Source: DATDTB01 sp035291025 (lineage in GTDB: Archaea > Iainarchaeota > Iainarchaeia > JAFGOX01 > DATDTB01). Taken from it: a stretch of 9,717 bases of DNA. Shown piece by piece: positions 1-6,040 of the stretch (position 1 is its first letter; each line of letters begins with the position of its first letter). The translations under genes and the position numbers were made by a program. The DNA is taken from contig DATDTB010000055.1 of the NCBI GenBank assembly GCA_035291025.1, positions 1-9,717 on the forward strand, written 5' to 3'. Under the pieces are notes generated by a model. The model was not told where the DNA came from and did not search any database. It saw only the letters and a list, made by a program, of their open reading frames with translations.

Positions 1-2
1 TG

Positions 3-737
3 GCGGTTGAGGCAAGCATTCCCACCGTTGGCGCGATAGTCGTGAGCGCCTTGATTGACTCCATCAACCCGTGCGCCATTGGAGTGCTAATCTTGCTGAT
101 TTCAATAATGATAGCAAACTCCAGGCTAAGAAAGCAAATGATTTGGACGGGCAGCCTGTACATTTTCGCGGTCTTCACCACTTACTTCATGGCAGGGCTG
201 GGCTTGACTGTCTTCTTCCACGTAATACCCTTGTCAATCGCTGAATACATCTCCATAGTGGTTGGGACGCTTATAGTGATTGGAGGCCTCGTCGAGATAA
301 AGGACTACTTCTGGTACGGCCAGGGAATCTCTCTCGCGATACCGCCCGAGAGGGCGAAGCAAATAGAGGCAATGGCTCAAAACCTGACGAGCCGCGGAGT
401 GATACTGCTTGGAGCCTTTGTCGCGCTCGTGGAACTCCCCTGCACTGGCGGGCCTTACCTGGCCGTAACGCTCTTGCTGTCTCAAACCCTTGAAGCAGGC
501 AACTTGCTGAGCGAAGCCGGGGCTGTTGCGGTTGGCTTGCTGTTCGTTTACAACGTCTTATTCATAGCGCCCCTGCTGGTGATTTTGGGGCTGGTGCTGG
601 CTGGCACGAAAATACAGTACATAAAGCAGTGGAAGCAAATGAACCGCGCATACATGCGCCTCGCCATTGGAGTCCTGTTGGTGGCGCTGGGATGGCTGCT
701 TATGCTGATAGCGAATGGGACGATTAGCCTGGCTTGA
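3..737 (+). CDS. CcdA/DsbD-type membrane thiol-disulfide transporter (5' end cut off)
   Basis: Integral membrane protein of the CcdA/DsbD transmembrane family, which passes electrons from cytoplasmic thioredoxin-like proteins to extracytoplasmic thiols. Six hydrophobic segments are visible. The two family-defining cysteines are present: one in INPCAIG near the first helix (about bases 66-86) and one in ELPCTGGPY in the fourth (about 430-456). The reading frame is open from base 3, upstream of the GTG at 42, and the residues there (AVEASIPTVGAIVV) continue the first membrane helix, so the real start probably lies outside the window; many archaeal relatives carry a signal peptide or thioredoxin domain there. 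The stop at 735-737 precedes the ATP-cone gene. A glutaredoxin at 4545-4781 is a possible partner, by inference only. The family call is firm; the physiological partner is unknown. Confidence 0.85.
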   Translation, partial: AVEASIPTVGAIVVSALIDSINPCAIGVLILLISIMIANSRLRKQMIWTGSLYIFAVFTTYFMAGLGLTVFFHVIPLSIAEYISIVVGTLIVIGGLVEIKDYFWYGQGISLAIPPERAKQIEAMAQNLTSRGVILLGAFVALVELPCTGGPYLAVTLLLSQTLEAGNLLSEAGAVAVGLLFVYNVLFIAPLLVILGLVLAGTKIQYIKQWKQMNRAYMRLAIGVLLVALGWLLMLIANGTISLA

Positions 738-798
738 AGTGCCACCACTGGATGAAAAAATTCGGGAAAACGCGGGGAAAAGAAGGTGTGCTGAAAAA

Positions 799-1113
799 AT
801 GGCTGCTGCAAGGAAAAAACACGTCGTTTCGGGAAAGGTGTGCCTGAACTGCGTCGTGAAACGGAAGGGCGAACTAGAGGAATTTGACGAGAGGAAAGTG
901 TATTCCTCGGTCTACGAGGCGGCAATGAGTTCTCATTATTCCGAGAAAAAGGCGGAAGAACTGGCCGACAATGTCACCAAGCTGGTTGAAAAGAAGTTCA
1001 AGAAAGCCCACGAAATCGACTCACGGCAAATATTCGAGCACGTCGTGGAAAGCCTTGAAAAGTTCGACAAGGAAGTGGCATTCATGTACGAAACGCACAG
1101 GGACTTGTCGTGA
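799..1113 (+). CDS. Stand-alone ATP-cone domain protein
   Basis: A 104-residue protein consisting almost wholly of one ATP-cone domain, the nucleotide-binding regulatory module of class I/III ribonucleotide reductases and NrdR. Visible hallmarks are VVKRKGELEEFDERKVYSSV (residues 19-38), a helical middle and the closing segment VAFMYETHRDL. NrdR has a four-cysteine zinc ribbon before the cone; here only one CxxC pair (C15, C18) precedes it, so a complete ribbon is absent and NrdR-type DNA binding is not supported. No reductase gene is in the window. The frame is open back to an ATG at 715 inside the previous gene, but the extra 28 residues match no part of the domain; ATG 799 is preceded by AAGGTG at a suitable distance, so I chose it. 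The stop overlaps the next gene's start (GTGA), which suggests co-translation with the MGMT-like protein. The exact start is uncertain. Confidence 0.8.
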   Translation: MAAARKKHVVSGKVCLNCVVKRKGELEEFDERKVYSSVYEAAMSSHYSEKKAEELADNVTKLVEKKFKKAHEIDSRQIFEHVVESLEKFDKEVAFMYETHRDLS

Positions 1114-1415
1114 ACGCTAAAGGCGAAAAAGTTTACAGGCTGCTGCTTAAGGTTCCCAAGGGAAAGGTCACAACTTACGGCGCGGTGGCGCGGGCGCTGG
1201 GCAGCAAGAGCCTGGCGCGTTTCGTGGGAACGTGCATGCGCAAAAACAGCCACCCGGAAACGTTCCCGTGCTACAAGGTCGTGCGCTCTGACGGGCGCGT
1301 GGGCGAGTACACGCACCCGTTGGGCGCCGGCGAGAAAATCCGCAGGCTTGAACGCGACGGCGTGCGAGTAGAAAACGGGAGGATTGACTTGAAGGAGTTC
1401 CTTTACGAGTTCTAG
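1110..1415 (+). CDS. Short MGMT-family protein (alkyltransferase-like, PCYKV variant)
   Basis: A 101-residue protein made only of the DNA-binding/active-site domain of O6-alkylguanine-DNA alkyltransferases; the N-terminal domain of full-length Ogt/MGMT is absent. Conserved pieces are VPKGKVTTYGAVARALG (15-31), the recognition-helix segment ARFVGTCMRKN with the presumed arginine finger R37 and hinge N46, and the active-site loop FPCYKVV. In repair-active enzymes the loop is PCHRV, where the His helps activate the Cys; in ATL proteins the Cys is replaced, commonly by Trp. Here Cys (C54) is kept but His is Tyr (Y55) and Arg is Lys. Cys alkyl transfer is therefore possible but not assured; a damage-recognition role is the alternative. 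The GTG start at 1110 overlaps the ATP-cone stop by four bases. The TAG stop sits in a CTAG that is also the stop of the convergent gene. Confidence 0.85.
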   Translation: MNAKGEKVYRLLLKVPKGKVTTYGAVARALGSKSLARFVGTCMRKNSHPETFPCYKVVRSDGRVGEYTHPLGAGEKIRRLERDGVRVENGRIDLKEFLYEF

Positions 1416-3349
1416 CCCGCTGGCTTGAATCCTAGTATTTCAGTGAAGAACTGCTTCACCAATGCGCCTAGGGCTGCGAGCAACTGCGCCAGCGCAGCCG
1501 CAAGAACTTCAAGCGCTTCCTGAGCGCCAGCCGTCAACTCTCCCAGTTTTTCGGACGCCTGCTCCTTGAACGGCTTTTTCACTGTCATTTTTTCGTAAAG
1601 CCTTTGCCCGCCAACAGAGACTTCAATGAACTGGTTCGAGCCCGTGCATTCCCCGGAAAGCCGTGACCTCAGGAAAACCCGCTGCGTCGAGCCCTTGGGC
1701 ACTTCAACCTTAATGGAGGGAATCGGCGAAAGCTCCGAGGTCACCCCCGCGTCCACCTGGAATGACTCGCCCGCGGAAACGTTTTCCAGCTCGAAGGAAA
1801 GCTCCACTGGCGCGTTGCAGTCCGCGTCCTGGGTTTTTTGCACTCCGCGGAGCCTGAACTTGACTTCGGCGGGCACGCTGATTTTCCTTTCAACGACCTC
1901 TCCAGTGCTTGCAGCTACAATCAAGTAGTGCTCGCCCTGCGTTGAAGCCGTGAGAGTATTGCCGTTGGTCACCGGGAGGTCTGAGTAAACCTTGAACTCC
2001 GGCGCGGTGGTCTTGACTGAAAACGTCGTTGTCTCCCCTTCCCTGAGCACGCTTTCCTCCAAGGAAACGTCCAACTCCGAGCTTGCTTTCCTTCTCGGGT
2101 TAATGTTCAAGTCAACCACGCTCTTCCCGCCGAGGAAAGTGAAAATGTCCGCCAGGTTCCTGTAAACAAAGAACTCTGAGAGGTCATCCCTTGCAGTCAA
2201 GACAAAGTGCGCCTTCCTGGTCTCGTTTTCGCATAACTGAAGTGATTTTTCCTCGCCTACGCGCAAAACGTCCCTTTTCCTGTCGTCAACGCGCGAGACT
2301 ATCTTGGTGCTCGTGCCCAGGCACCCAGGCGCGTTGTTTTCAACCGTTACCTCGGCAACCGCCGAGTCCCCCAAGCCCAGCACTTGCGGGAAAACTGAAA
2401 CGGAAACGTTGAACACGGGTGAAAGCCTTTCGGAGCGCAGCAAGCGCACTTTCACTTGCGGCGACTCCACTGTTGCCGTAGGGCAAGTGCTGCCCTGCAC
2501 GCACCGGGAGCTGGAAACGTAAGTCCACTTGCCCTTCGTTATGACCTCGCCCGAGTCCTTGAAGTGGCCCAAGCGAATGTGGGTCGCGTCCAGCCACCCT
2601 ACCTCGTCCCACGTCGGGTCAACCGGCACCCACTTCCCTCCAAGGAAGACTTCGGCCCACGCGTGGTAACCCCAGCCGCCGGGCGAGTAAACCACGCCGG
2701 CAACGTAGCGCGCTGGGATGCCCACGGAACGCGCCATGGCAATGAACAAGTTCGAGAACTCGTCGCACGTCCCGATTCTGTTTTCGAACACGAACTCCGA
2801 ACCCTTTAGGTCGCCCCCAAATGACAAGTCGTACTTGACGTTCTTGTACACCCACGTGGAAAGCCTTGACACTGCCTCGAAGCCGGTCCTGGACCCGGCA
2901 ACCACTTCCTGCGCCTTCCCCCTTATTTCGTCCGTTATTGAAATGAACTCCCCGCTTTCAAGGAAGGAAAGCGCGTCCCTAGAAGGGTTCAACGGGAAGG
3001 GAGTGACTGGAACCGTTTCAATCACTGCAGAGTTCTTGACCCTCAGCTTTATGCTGTAGTCGCCGCCCTCGAACTCGCCCCACTTCAAGACAAGCTGGCT
3101 GTTACCGTATTCGTCCAATACAACTTCGTGCGAGTCCGAGTTCACTGAAAGGCTTGAATAGCCCGGGGGCAGGGCGTAAATGAACTGGTCCAGGGTCTTG
3201 AGCGAGCCGTTGAACACCTTGATGTCCGAGTAAAACTCCACTTCCAAGTCCATTTCACCCTGCTCTCGCGGGTTGAAGTCCTCTTGCGGAAAAGCAAGTG
3301 GCGCCAGCAGTAAGGAAAAAAGCAGCAAAAAAGAACGCTTTAGTTGCAT
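1412..3349 (-). CDS. Exported transglutaminase-like (cysteine protease fold) surface protein
   Basis: About 645 residues. It begins with a signal peptide (basic KR, then a leucine-rich core ending near AFPQ). A beta-rich N-terminal region leads into a transglutaminase-like core at about 155-265 with a complete triad: Cys in RIGTCDEFS (about 195), His in GYHAWAEV (about 229) and Asp in PVDPTWDE (about 244). The rest, about 300-600, is beta-sandwich-like sequence with several cysteine pairs suited to disulfides. The last 50 residues form an Ala/Leu-rich hydrophobic helix ending FKPAG, perhaps a membrane anchor. The intact triad suggests an active amidase, protease or crosslinking enzyme at the cell surface; the substrate cannot be read. 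ATG 3349 overlaps the upstream TGA by one base (TGATG); a GTG at 3352 is the alternative start. It is the last gene of a four-gene run. Confidence 0.85.
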   Translation of the reverse strand: MQLKRSFLLLFSLLLAPLAFPQEDFNPREQGEMDLEVEFYSDIKVFNGSLKTLDQFIYALPPGYSSLSVNSDSHEVVLDEYGNSQLVLKWGEFEGGDYSIKLRVKNSAVIETVPVTPFPLNPSRDALSFLESGEFISITDEIRGKAQEVVAGSRTGFEAVSRLSTWVYKNVKYDLSFGGDLKGSEFVFENRIGTCDEFSNLFIAMARSVGIPARYVAGVVYSPGGWGYHAWAEVFLGGKWVPVDPTWDEVGWLDATHIRLGHFKDSGEVITKGKWTYVSSSRCVQGSTCPTATVESPQVKVRLLRSERLSPVFNVSVSVFPQVLGLGDSAVAEVTVENNAPGCLGTSTKIVSRVDDRKRDVLRVGEEKSLQLCENETRKAHFVLTARDDLSEFFVYRNLADIFTFLGGKSVVDLNINPRRKASSELDVSLEESVLREGETTTFSVKTTAPEFKVYSDLPVTNGNTLTASTQGEHYLIVAASTGEVVERKISVPAEVKFRLRGVQKTQDADCNAPVELSFELENVSAGESFQVDAGVTSELSPIPSIKVEVPKGSTQRVFLRSRLSGECTGSNQFIEVSVGGQRLYEKMTVKKPFKEQASEKLGELTAGAQEALEVLAAALAQLLAALGALVKQFFTEILGFKPAG

Positions 3350-4230
3350 CACTTAACCAATTCAGCCAGCTTTTTATAAAACAAGTCGCCCAACAGCAAC
3401 GCGGCAAGCAAATGGTCCACCCGTGCAGCGGCCCCTCCGAAGAACGACGCGGCTTCGAGGACGGCAACCGCCAGCAACGCCACGAGGGTTCCGTGGACGA
3501 CTTGAGACTTGAAGGGGTGCGGCGACGTCTTCGGCTCCAATAGCATGAAGAACGCGAAAAACGCGTTGGTCACACCAAAGGCCGCGGTGAACAAGAATTC
3601 AAGGCTCGGTTCTTGAGTTGAGTAAACGGCCGAAATCAAGGCGGCGTGCACTGCAAGGAACGAAAACACCAAGGGGAGCTTCCTGTTCTTGAACGCGTTA
3701 AAGACGCCAAGCGGCAAGACCGCCCAAGAAGACGCCGCCCACCAAGCGTTCCCCAATCCGGTCAAAAGGTTCGCGCTAACCAAGCCGAAGGCGGCAGGGT
3801 TGAAGAACGGGAACGCGGCGTTGCGGCGCAGGAAAGTCTTGCCAAAGAACATGAACAATACCGCCAGCGACGCGGCAAAGTAGTTCCCTGGGGTCAAAAT
3901 CATTCCAATGAAAAGCCCGGAAATTAGGCTGTTTTCGGGGAACCTCAACGGCTTTTTCCAGTAAAGCGACCTGGCAGCGTCAAGCAGCGCAGCGAACGCC
4001 GCAGGAAACGCAGCAAAGGAAAGGCTTGAAGGGCTTTGGCTGGATGAAAGGGCTATGACAGGCAAAAGCACCAGCATCTGGCGCGCCGGCGAAATGCGTT
4101 GAAGGAACTGGAAAGCGCTTTGATTGGCTGGCTTTTGAACTGGCTGGACGGCCTGCGGCTGGGTTGCCTGGGAAAGAAGGGGCGCGAGAACCCGGACGCC
4201 TGCCTCGCCCTCAGTCAAGTAGTCACTCAT
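3349..4230 (-). CDS. RnfD/NqrB-like integral membrane protein (orphan)
   Basis: A 293-residue membrane protein with about eight hydrophobic segments. It resembles the D subunit of Rnf complexes and the B subunit of Na+-NQR: the sequence NPAAFGL after a charged loop (FFNPAAFGL, about 142-150) and the late motif FFMLLEPKTSP (about 227-237), equivalent to the FFMATDPVTSP segment of that family. These subunits bind flavins and carry electrons and ions through the membrane. The usual SGAT-type threonine for covalent FMN attachment is not apparent (the region reads AAFGVTNAFF), and no other Rnf/Nqr subunit is in the window. The N-terminal 45 residues are Gln/Pro-rich and probably cytoplasmic. ATG 4230 overlaps the previous gene by eight bases; a TTG at 4236 is the alternative. 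Membership of the fold is likely; respiratory function is unproven. Confidence 0.7.
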   Translation of the reverse strand: MSDYLTEGEAGVRVLAPLLSQATQPQAVQPVQKPANQSAFQFLQRISPARQMLVLLPVIALSSSQSPSSLSFAAFPAAFAALLDAARSLYWKKPLRFPENSLISGLFIGMILTPGNYFAASLAVLFMFFGKTFLRRNAAFPFFNPAAFGLVSANLLTGLGNAWWAASSWAVLPLGVFNAFKNRKLPLVFSFLAVHAALISAVYSTQEPSLEFLFTAAFGVTNAFFAFFMLLEPKTSPHPFKSQVVHGTLVALLAVAVLEAASFFGGAAARVDHLLAALLLGDLFYKKLAELVK

Positions 4231-4552
4231 CGTCAAAGCCCTGTTCTTCCCCGCTTGATTCCTCGAGGGAAGGCTGGGTTTGCTGGCCCGCGTTCAAGGG
4301 CTGGGCCTGTATCTGCTTCAATGACATGGGGGCGCCGCAGCACTTGGGCAACGCAAGCGAGTAATCGCAGGCCTGGCACACGAAGTTCTCGCCGGAAACA
4401 ATCATTTCCTTTCCGTGGTGGAACGGGGCCCTTAAGACATTGTCGCAGACGCTGCACTCAATGTCGGGAACTTTAAGGGAAGGCAAGGCGGAAACAGCTC
4501 CAATCAAGGGGAAATCAAAAACTGTTGGAACGGGGAAAAAAGGGTCAGGCAA
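4223..4552 (-). CDS. Six-cysteine zinc-ribbon-like protein
   Basis: About 109 residues if it starts at TTG 4552. Cysteines are arranged as CSVC (33, 36), CQAC (59, 62) and a CC pair (71, 72) in the segment LPKCCGAPM, with two adjacent histidines (45, 46). The second half, CxxC followed by KCCGAPM, resembles archaeal zinc ribbons and the metal-binding end of desulfoferrodoxin N-domains, so a zinc or iron site is likely. The C-terminal 30 residues are Gln/Ser/Glu-rich and acidic, probably disordered. There is no ATG before the metal-binding region: in-frame candidates are TTG codons at 4552 and further in, so the start is uncertain and translation may depend on coupling to the glutaredoxin gene, whose stop it overlaps by eight bases. 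The function is unknown; placement between glutaredoxin and the RnfD-like gene suggests a redox or metal role. Confidence 0.65.
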   Translation of the reverse strand: MPDPFFPVPTVFDFPLIGAVSALPSLKVPDIECSVCDNVLRAPFHHGKEMIVSGENFVCQACDYSLALPKCCGAPMSLKQIQAQPLNAGQQTQPSLEESSGEEQGFDDE

Positions 4553-4781
4553 TCTTCAAGGCCTTCTTTAGCGCCGGCTGGTCGTAGCCCACAATGATTT
4601 TCCCGTCAACGTCTATGACTGGAACGCCCATTTGCCCCGACTTTTCAATCAAGTCCTTCTGCGCCTGCGGGTTTCCCTCCACGTTCACTTCGTCGTACTT
4701 CACGTTGTTGGCCTTGAAGAACTGCTTTGTCATCACGCAGTACGGGCACGTTGACGTTGTGTAAATCTTCACTGATGGCAT
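4545..4781 (-). CDS. Glutaredoxin-like protein, YruB type
   Basis: A 78-residue thioredoxin-fold protein, the normal size for small glutaredoxins. It has the redox motif CPYC (C12, C15) after the first strand (VKIYTTST), the cis-proline strand GVPVIDVDG (52-60) and the following KIIVGYD typical of YruB/NrdH-like glutaredoxins. Expected role: cytoplasmic dithiol-disulfide exchange. The frame is open further upstream, to an ATG at 4943, but that stretch overlaps the LEA-2 gene and matches no fold. ATG 4781 has a strong ribosome binding site (GGAGG seven bases upstream) and a TATA-like box, so the short form is chosen. It is the first gene of the minus-strand run into the zinc-ribbon, RnfD-like and transglutaminase genes. 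Confidence 0.9.
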   Translation of the reverse strand: MPSVKIYTTSTCPYCVMTKQFFKANNVKYDEVNVEGNPQAQKDLIEKSGQMGVPVIDVDGKIIVGYDQPALKKALKIA

Positions 4782-4783
4782 TT

Positions 4784-4793
4784 TCACCCCTCC
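4784..4793 (-). promoter_or_regulatory. Strong ribosome binding site of the glutaredoxin gene
   Basis: On the minus strand the sequence GGAGGGGTGA ends two bases before ATG 4781, and its GGAGG core lies seven bases from the ATG. It is the best Shine-Dalgarno match in the window and decides the start of the glutaredoxin gene against the longer open frame. Confidence 0.85.
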
Positions 4794-4820
4794 TTTAGCA
4801 ACCCAGAAAACAAAGGCAAC

Positions 4821-4830
4821 CTTTAAACCC
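4821..4830 (-). promoter_or_regulatory. TATA-like promoter element of the glutaredoxin operon
   Basis: On the minus strand the sequence GGGTTTAAAG stands out in a G/C-rich context, about 43 bases upstream of ATG 4781. Archaeal transcription usually starts about 25 bases downstream of the TATA centre, here near 4800, which leaves a short leader just large enough for the ribosome binding site. No transcription data support it. Confidence 0.5.
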
Positions 4831-4860
4831 TTTCCCTTTCCGCGCCGAACTGGAACGACT

Positions 4861-5547
4861 TCAAGGCGATTGCAGCTTTTTGAGAGAGTCCCCCAAGACT
4901 TCGCCAACGCTTGAAGGCTTGCCGGAATCGCTTCCCCCGCCATTCAATGGAACGGGCGGGACAAGCCCGCCGTTGCCAAGCCCTCCAGCCACGTCTTCAA
5001 TTGACTTGTTAAGCAATTCCTGCGCAGCCGTTGCCAGCTGCGTTTTCGGCGAGTCTATTTCCTGGACCACTTCCACTGGGCCAATTGACAGGTTGACTAG
5101 TGAAAACAGCGGAAAGTAAACAGTGAAAACTATCTTAGCTGCAAGCCGGTCCTTCAAAGCCGAGGCTGCAACGACTCTTGCGGCGTCGCCGCGCTTTGAC
5201 TCAAACGCAACGCTTAACTCGGTTGTGGCGTTGGCGGGAAGCGGTTGCTGGGAGACTTCGCCGGAGCCAAGGAACTCGCCTTCAACGAACAAGTCAAAGG
5301 ACGCCCTTGGAATGACGGCGCTTGACTCGGTGGGGTTGGCCACTTCCACTGGAATGACCGCGTTTTCCCTGACAAGCAACTCCCCAACGGCCAGCGACAC
5401 GTCCAACGGGGAAAAACGGAACTTTGCCTGCGCCAGGGGGCCGTAGGACTGCAGCGCGCCGTATGCGTAAAAGCCTCCGGCTGCAATGGACAAGAGCAAC
5501 GCCAGCTCCACTATCGTCTTTGCCTTTCCAAAAATGCCGAAAACCAT
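4861..5547 (-). CDS. Membrane-anchored LEA type 2 (WHy) domain protein
   Basis: A 228-residue protein with an N-terminal membrane helix (about 11-31) followed by a beta-rich domain (about 42-163) of the LEA-2/WHy type. The hallmark is alternation of valine-rich strands with a central NP turn (PVEVANPTE, 66-74), then a strand with a short glycine turn (FVEGEFLGSGEV, 87-98) and the PLPANATTELSV strand (102-113). Archaeal members are usually tethered on the outer face; the ligand is unknown. The C-terminal 45 residues are Gly/Pro/Ser-rich and probably disordered. The frame is open to 5670, but that would overlap the divergent lipoprotein; ATG 5547 places the helix at the N-terminus as expected. 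It is divergent from the lipoprotein gene and may share its TATA element. Confidence 0.7.
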   Translation of the reverse strand: MVFGIFGKAKTIVELALLLSIAAGGFYAYGALQSYGPLAQAKFRFSPLDVSLAVGELLVRENAVIPVEVANPTESSAVIPRASFDLFVEGEFLGSGEVSQQPLPANATTELSVAFESKRGDAARVVAASALKDRLAAKIVFTVYFPLFSLVNLSIGPVEVVQEIDSPKTQLATAAQELLNKSIEDVAGGLGNGGLVPPVPLNGGGSDSGKPSSVGEVLGDSLKKLQSP

Positions 5548-5581
5548 TCCCGACCAGCCGAGTATGAATGTAAGGAAAAGA

Positions 5582-5590
5582 GTTTTTAAA
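5582..5590. promoter_or_regulatory. Shared, near-symmetric TATA element between divergent genes
   Basis: The A/T block GTTTTTAAAAC reads almost the same on both strands and is the only clear TATA-like block between the two divergent starts. Its centre is about 29 bases before the lipoprotein ATG (5615, plus) and about 39 bases before the LEA-2 ATG (5547, minus). Both spacings suit archaeal promoters: nearly leaderless for the lipoprotein and a leader of about 13 bases for LEA-2. Bidirectional use is an inference. Confidence 0.5.
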
Positions 5591-5614
5591 ACGCGCTGCG
5601 TTCCATTAAAGGCA

Positions 5615-6028
5615 ATGAACAAGTCAATCGCCTTTGTCGCGGTCCTCGGAGTCCTGCTGGCGGGGTGCACGTTTCAAGCCCCGCAATTCGTTGAAGGGAA
5701 GTGCACTCCGGAAAAGGGCAGGCTGTGGAACTTGAACTTCGTTGGCTTTACTGAAGATTCAAGGATTCACGTGGCGGCAAACGCAAGCAAGCGCAGGAAC
5801 TTTGAAGGCGAAGGCGCTACTTTCACGTTCCTGGGAGACTTCAAGGGAAGCATTGGCCAAGTCTCCCGCACGGCGGTCGGGCCGATAGTAAAGATTGCCT
5901 ACGACGGGAAGTCCCCGTTGCTGCCCGGGGACGACTACAACGGCGTGGTGAACGTGATTTACACGGACAACAAGGAAGTATACCAGGAAACGTTTCACTG
6001 CATTGGCATGGTTCCAGTCAAGCCTTGA
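5615..6028 (+). CDS. Small exported lipoprotein, unknown function
   Basis: A 137-residue protein with a clear lipoprotein signal: an N-terminal Lys, a hydrophobic core and the lipobox LLAGC, with the lipid-modified cysteine at 18. The mature part is about 120 residues, rich in beta-forming residues (for example GATFTFLG, VVNVIYTD), with two further cysteines (30 and 129) near its ends that could form a disulfide tying the N- and C-termini together. It was not matched to a named family; a small immunoglobulin-like or similar beta domain is a guess. The frame is open upstream to 5486, but ATG 5615 starts exactly at the signal peptide and follows a weak AAAGG. Its stop lies 12 bases before the convergent PUA-like gene's stop. 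Confidence 0.75.
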   Translation: MNKSIAFVAVLGVLLAGCTFQAPQFVEGKCTPEKGRLWNLNFVGFTEDSRIHVAANASKRRNFEGEGATFTFLGDFKGSIGQVSRTAVGPIVKIAYDGKSPLLPGDDYNGVVNVIYTDNKEVYQETFHCIGMVPVKP

Positions 6029-6040
6029 CCTTGAAGGCGT

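Noticed and set aside
715..798. N-terminal extension of the ATP-cone protein from ATG 715
   Set aside because: The extra 28 residues overlap the CcdA-like gene, match no part of the domain, and ATG 799 has a better placed upstream AAGGTG.
2191..2855. Several open frames inside the transglutaminase-like gene, on both strands
   Set aside because: They are Arg/Pro/Ser-rich antisense or out-of-frame readings of a G+C-rich gene with an intact catalytic triad; no domain or start signals support them.
3298..4476. Plus-strand open frames opposite the RnfD-like and zinc-ribbon genes
   Set aside because: Their products look like shadow translations (Arg/Gly/Pro-rich, no motifs) of genes supported by family motifs on the other strand.
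4782..4943. Longer glutaredoxin from ATG 4943
   Set aside because: It would overlap the LEA-2 gene and read through a TATA-like element and a perfect ribosome binding site; the added residues are not part of the fold.
5486..5614. Longer lipoprotein starting at 5486
   Set aside because: The signal peptide with lipobox begins exactly at ATG 5615, and the longer frame overlaps the divergent LEA-2 gene.
5548..5670. Longer LEA-2 protein starting at 5670
   Set aside because: It would overlap the divergent lipoprotein's signal peptide and its promoter; the shorter form puts the membrane helix at the N-terminus.
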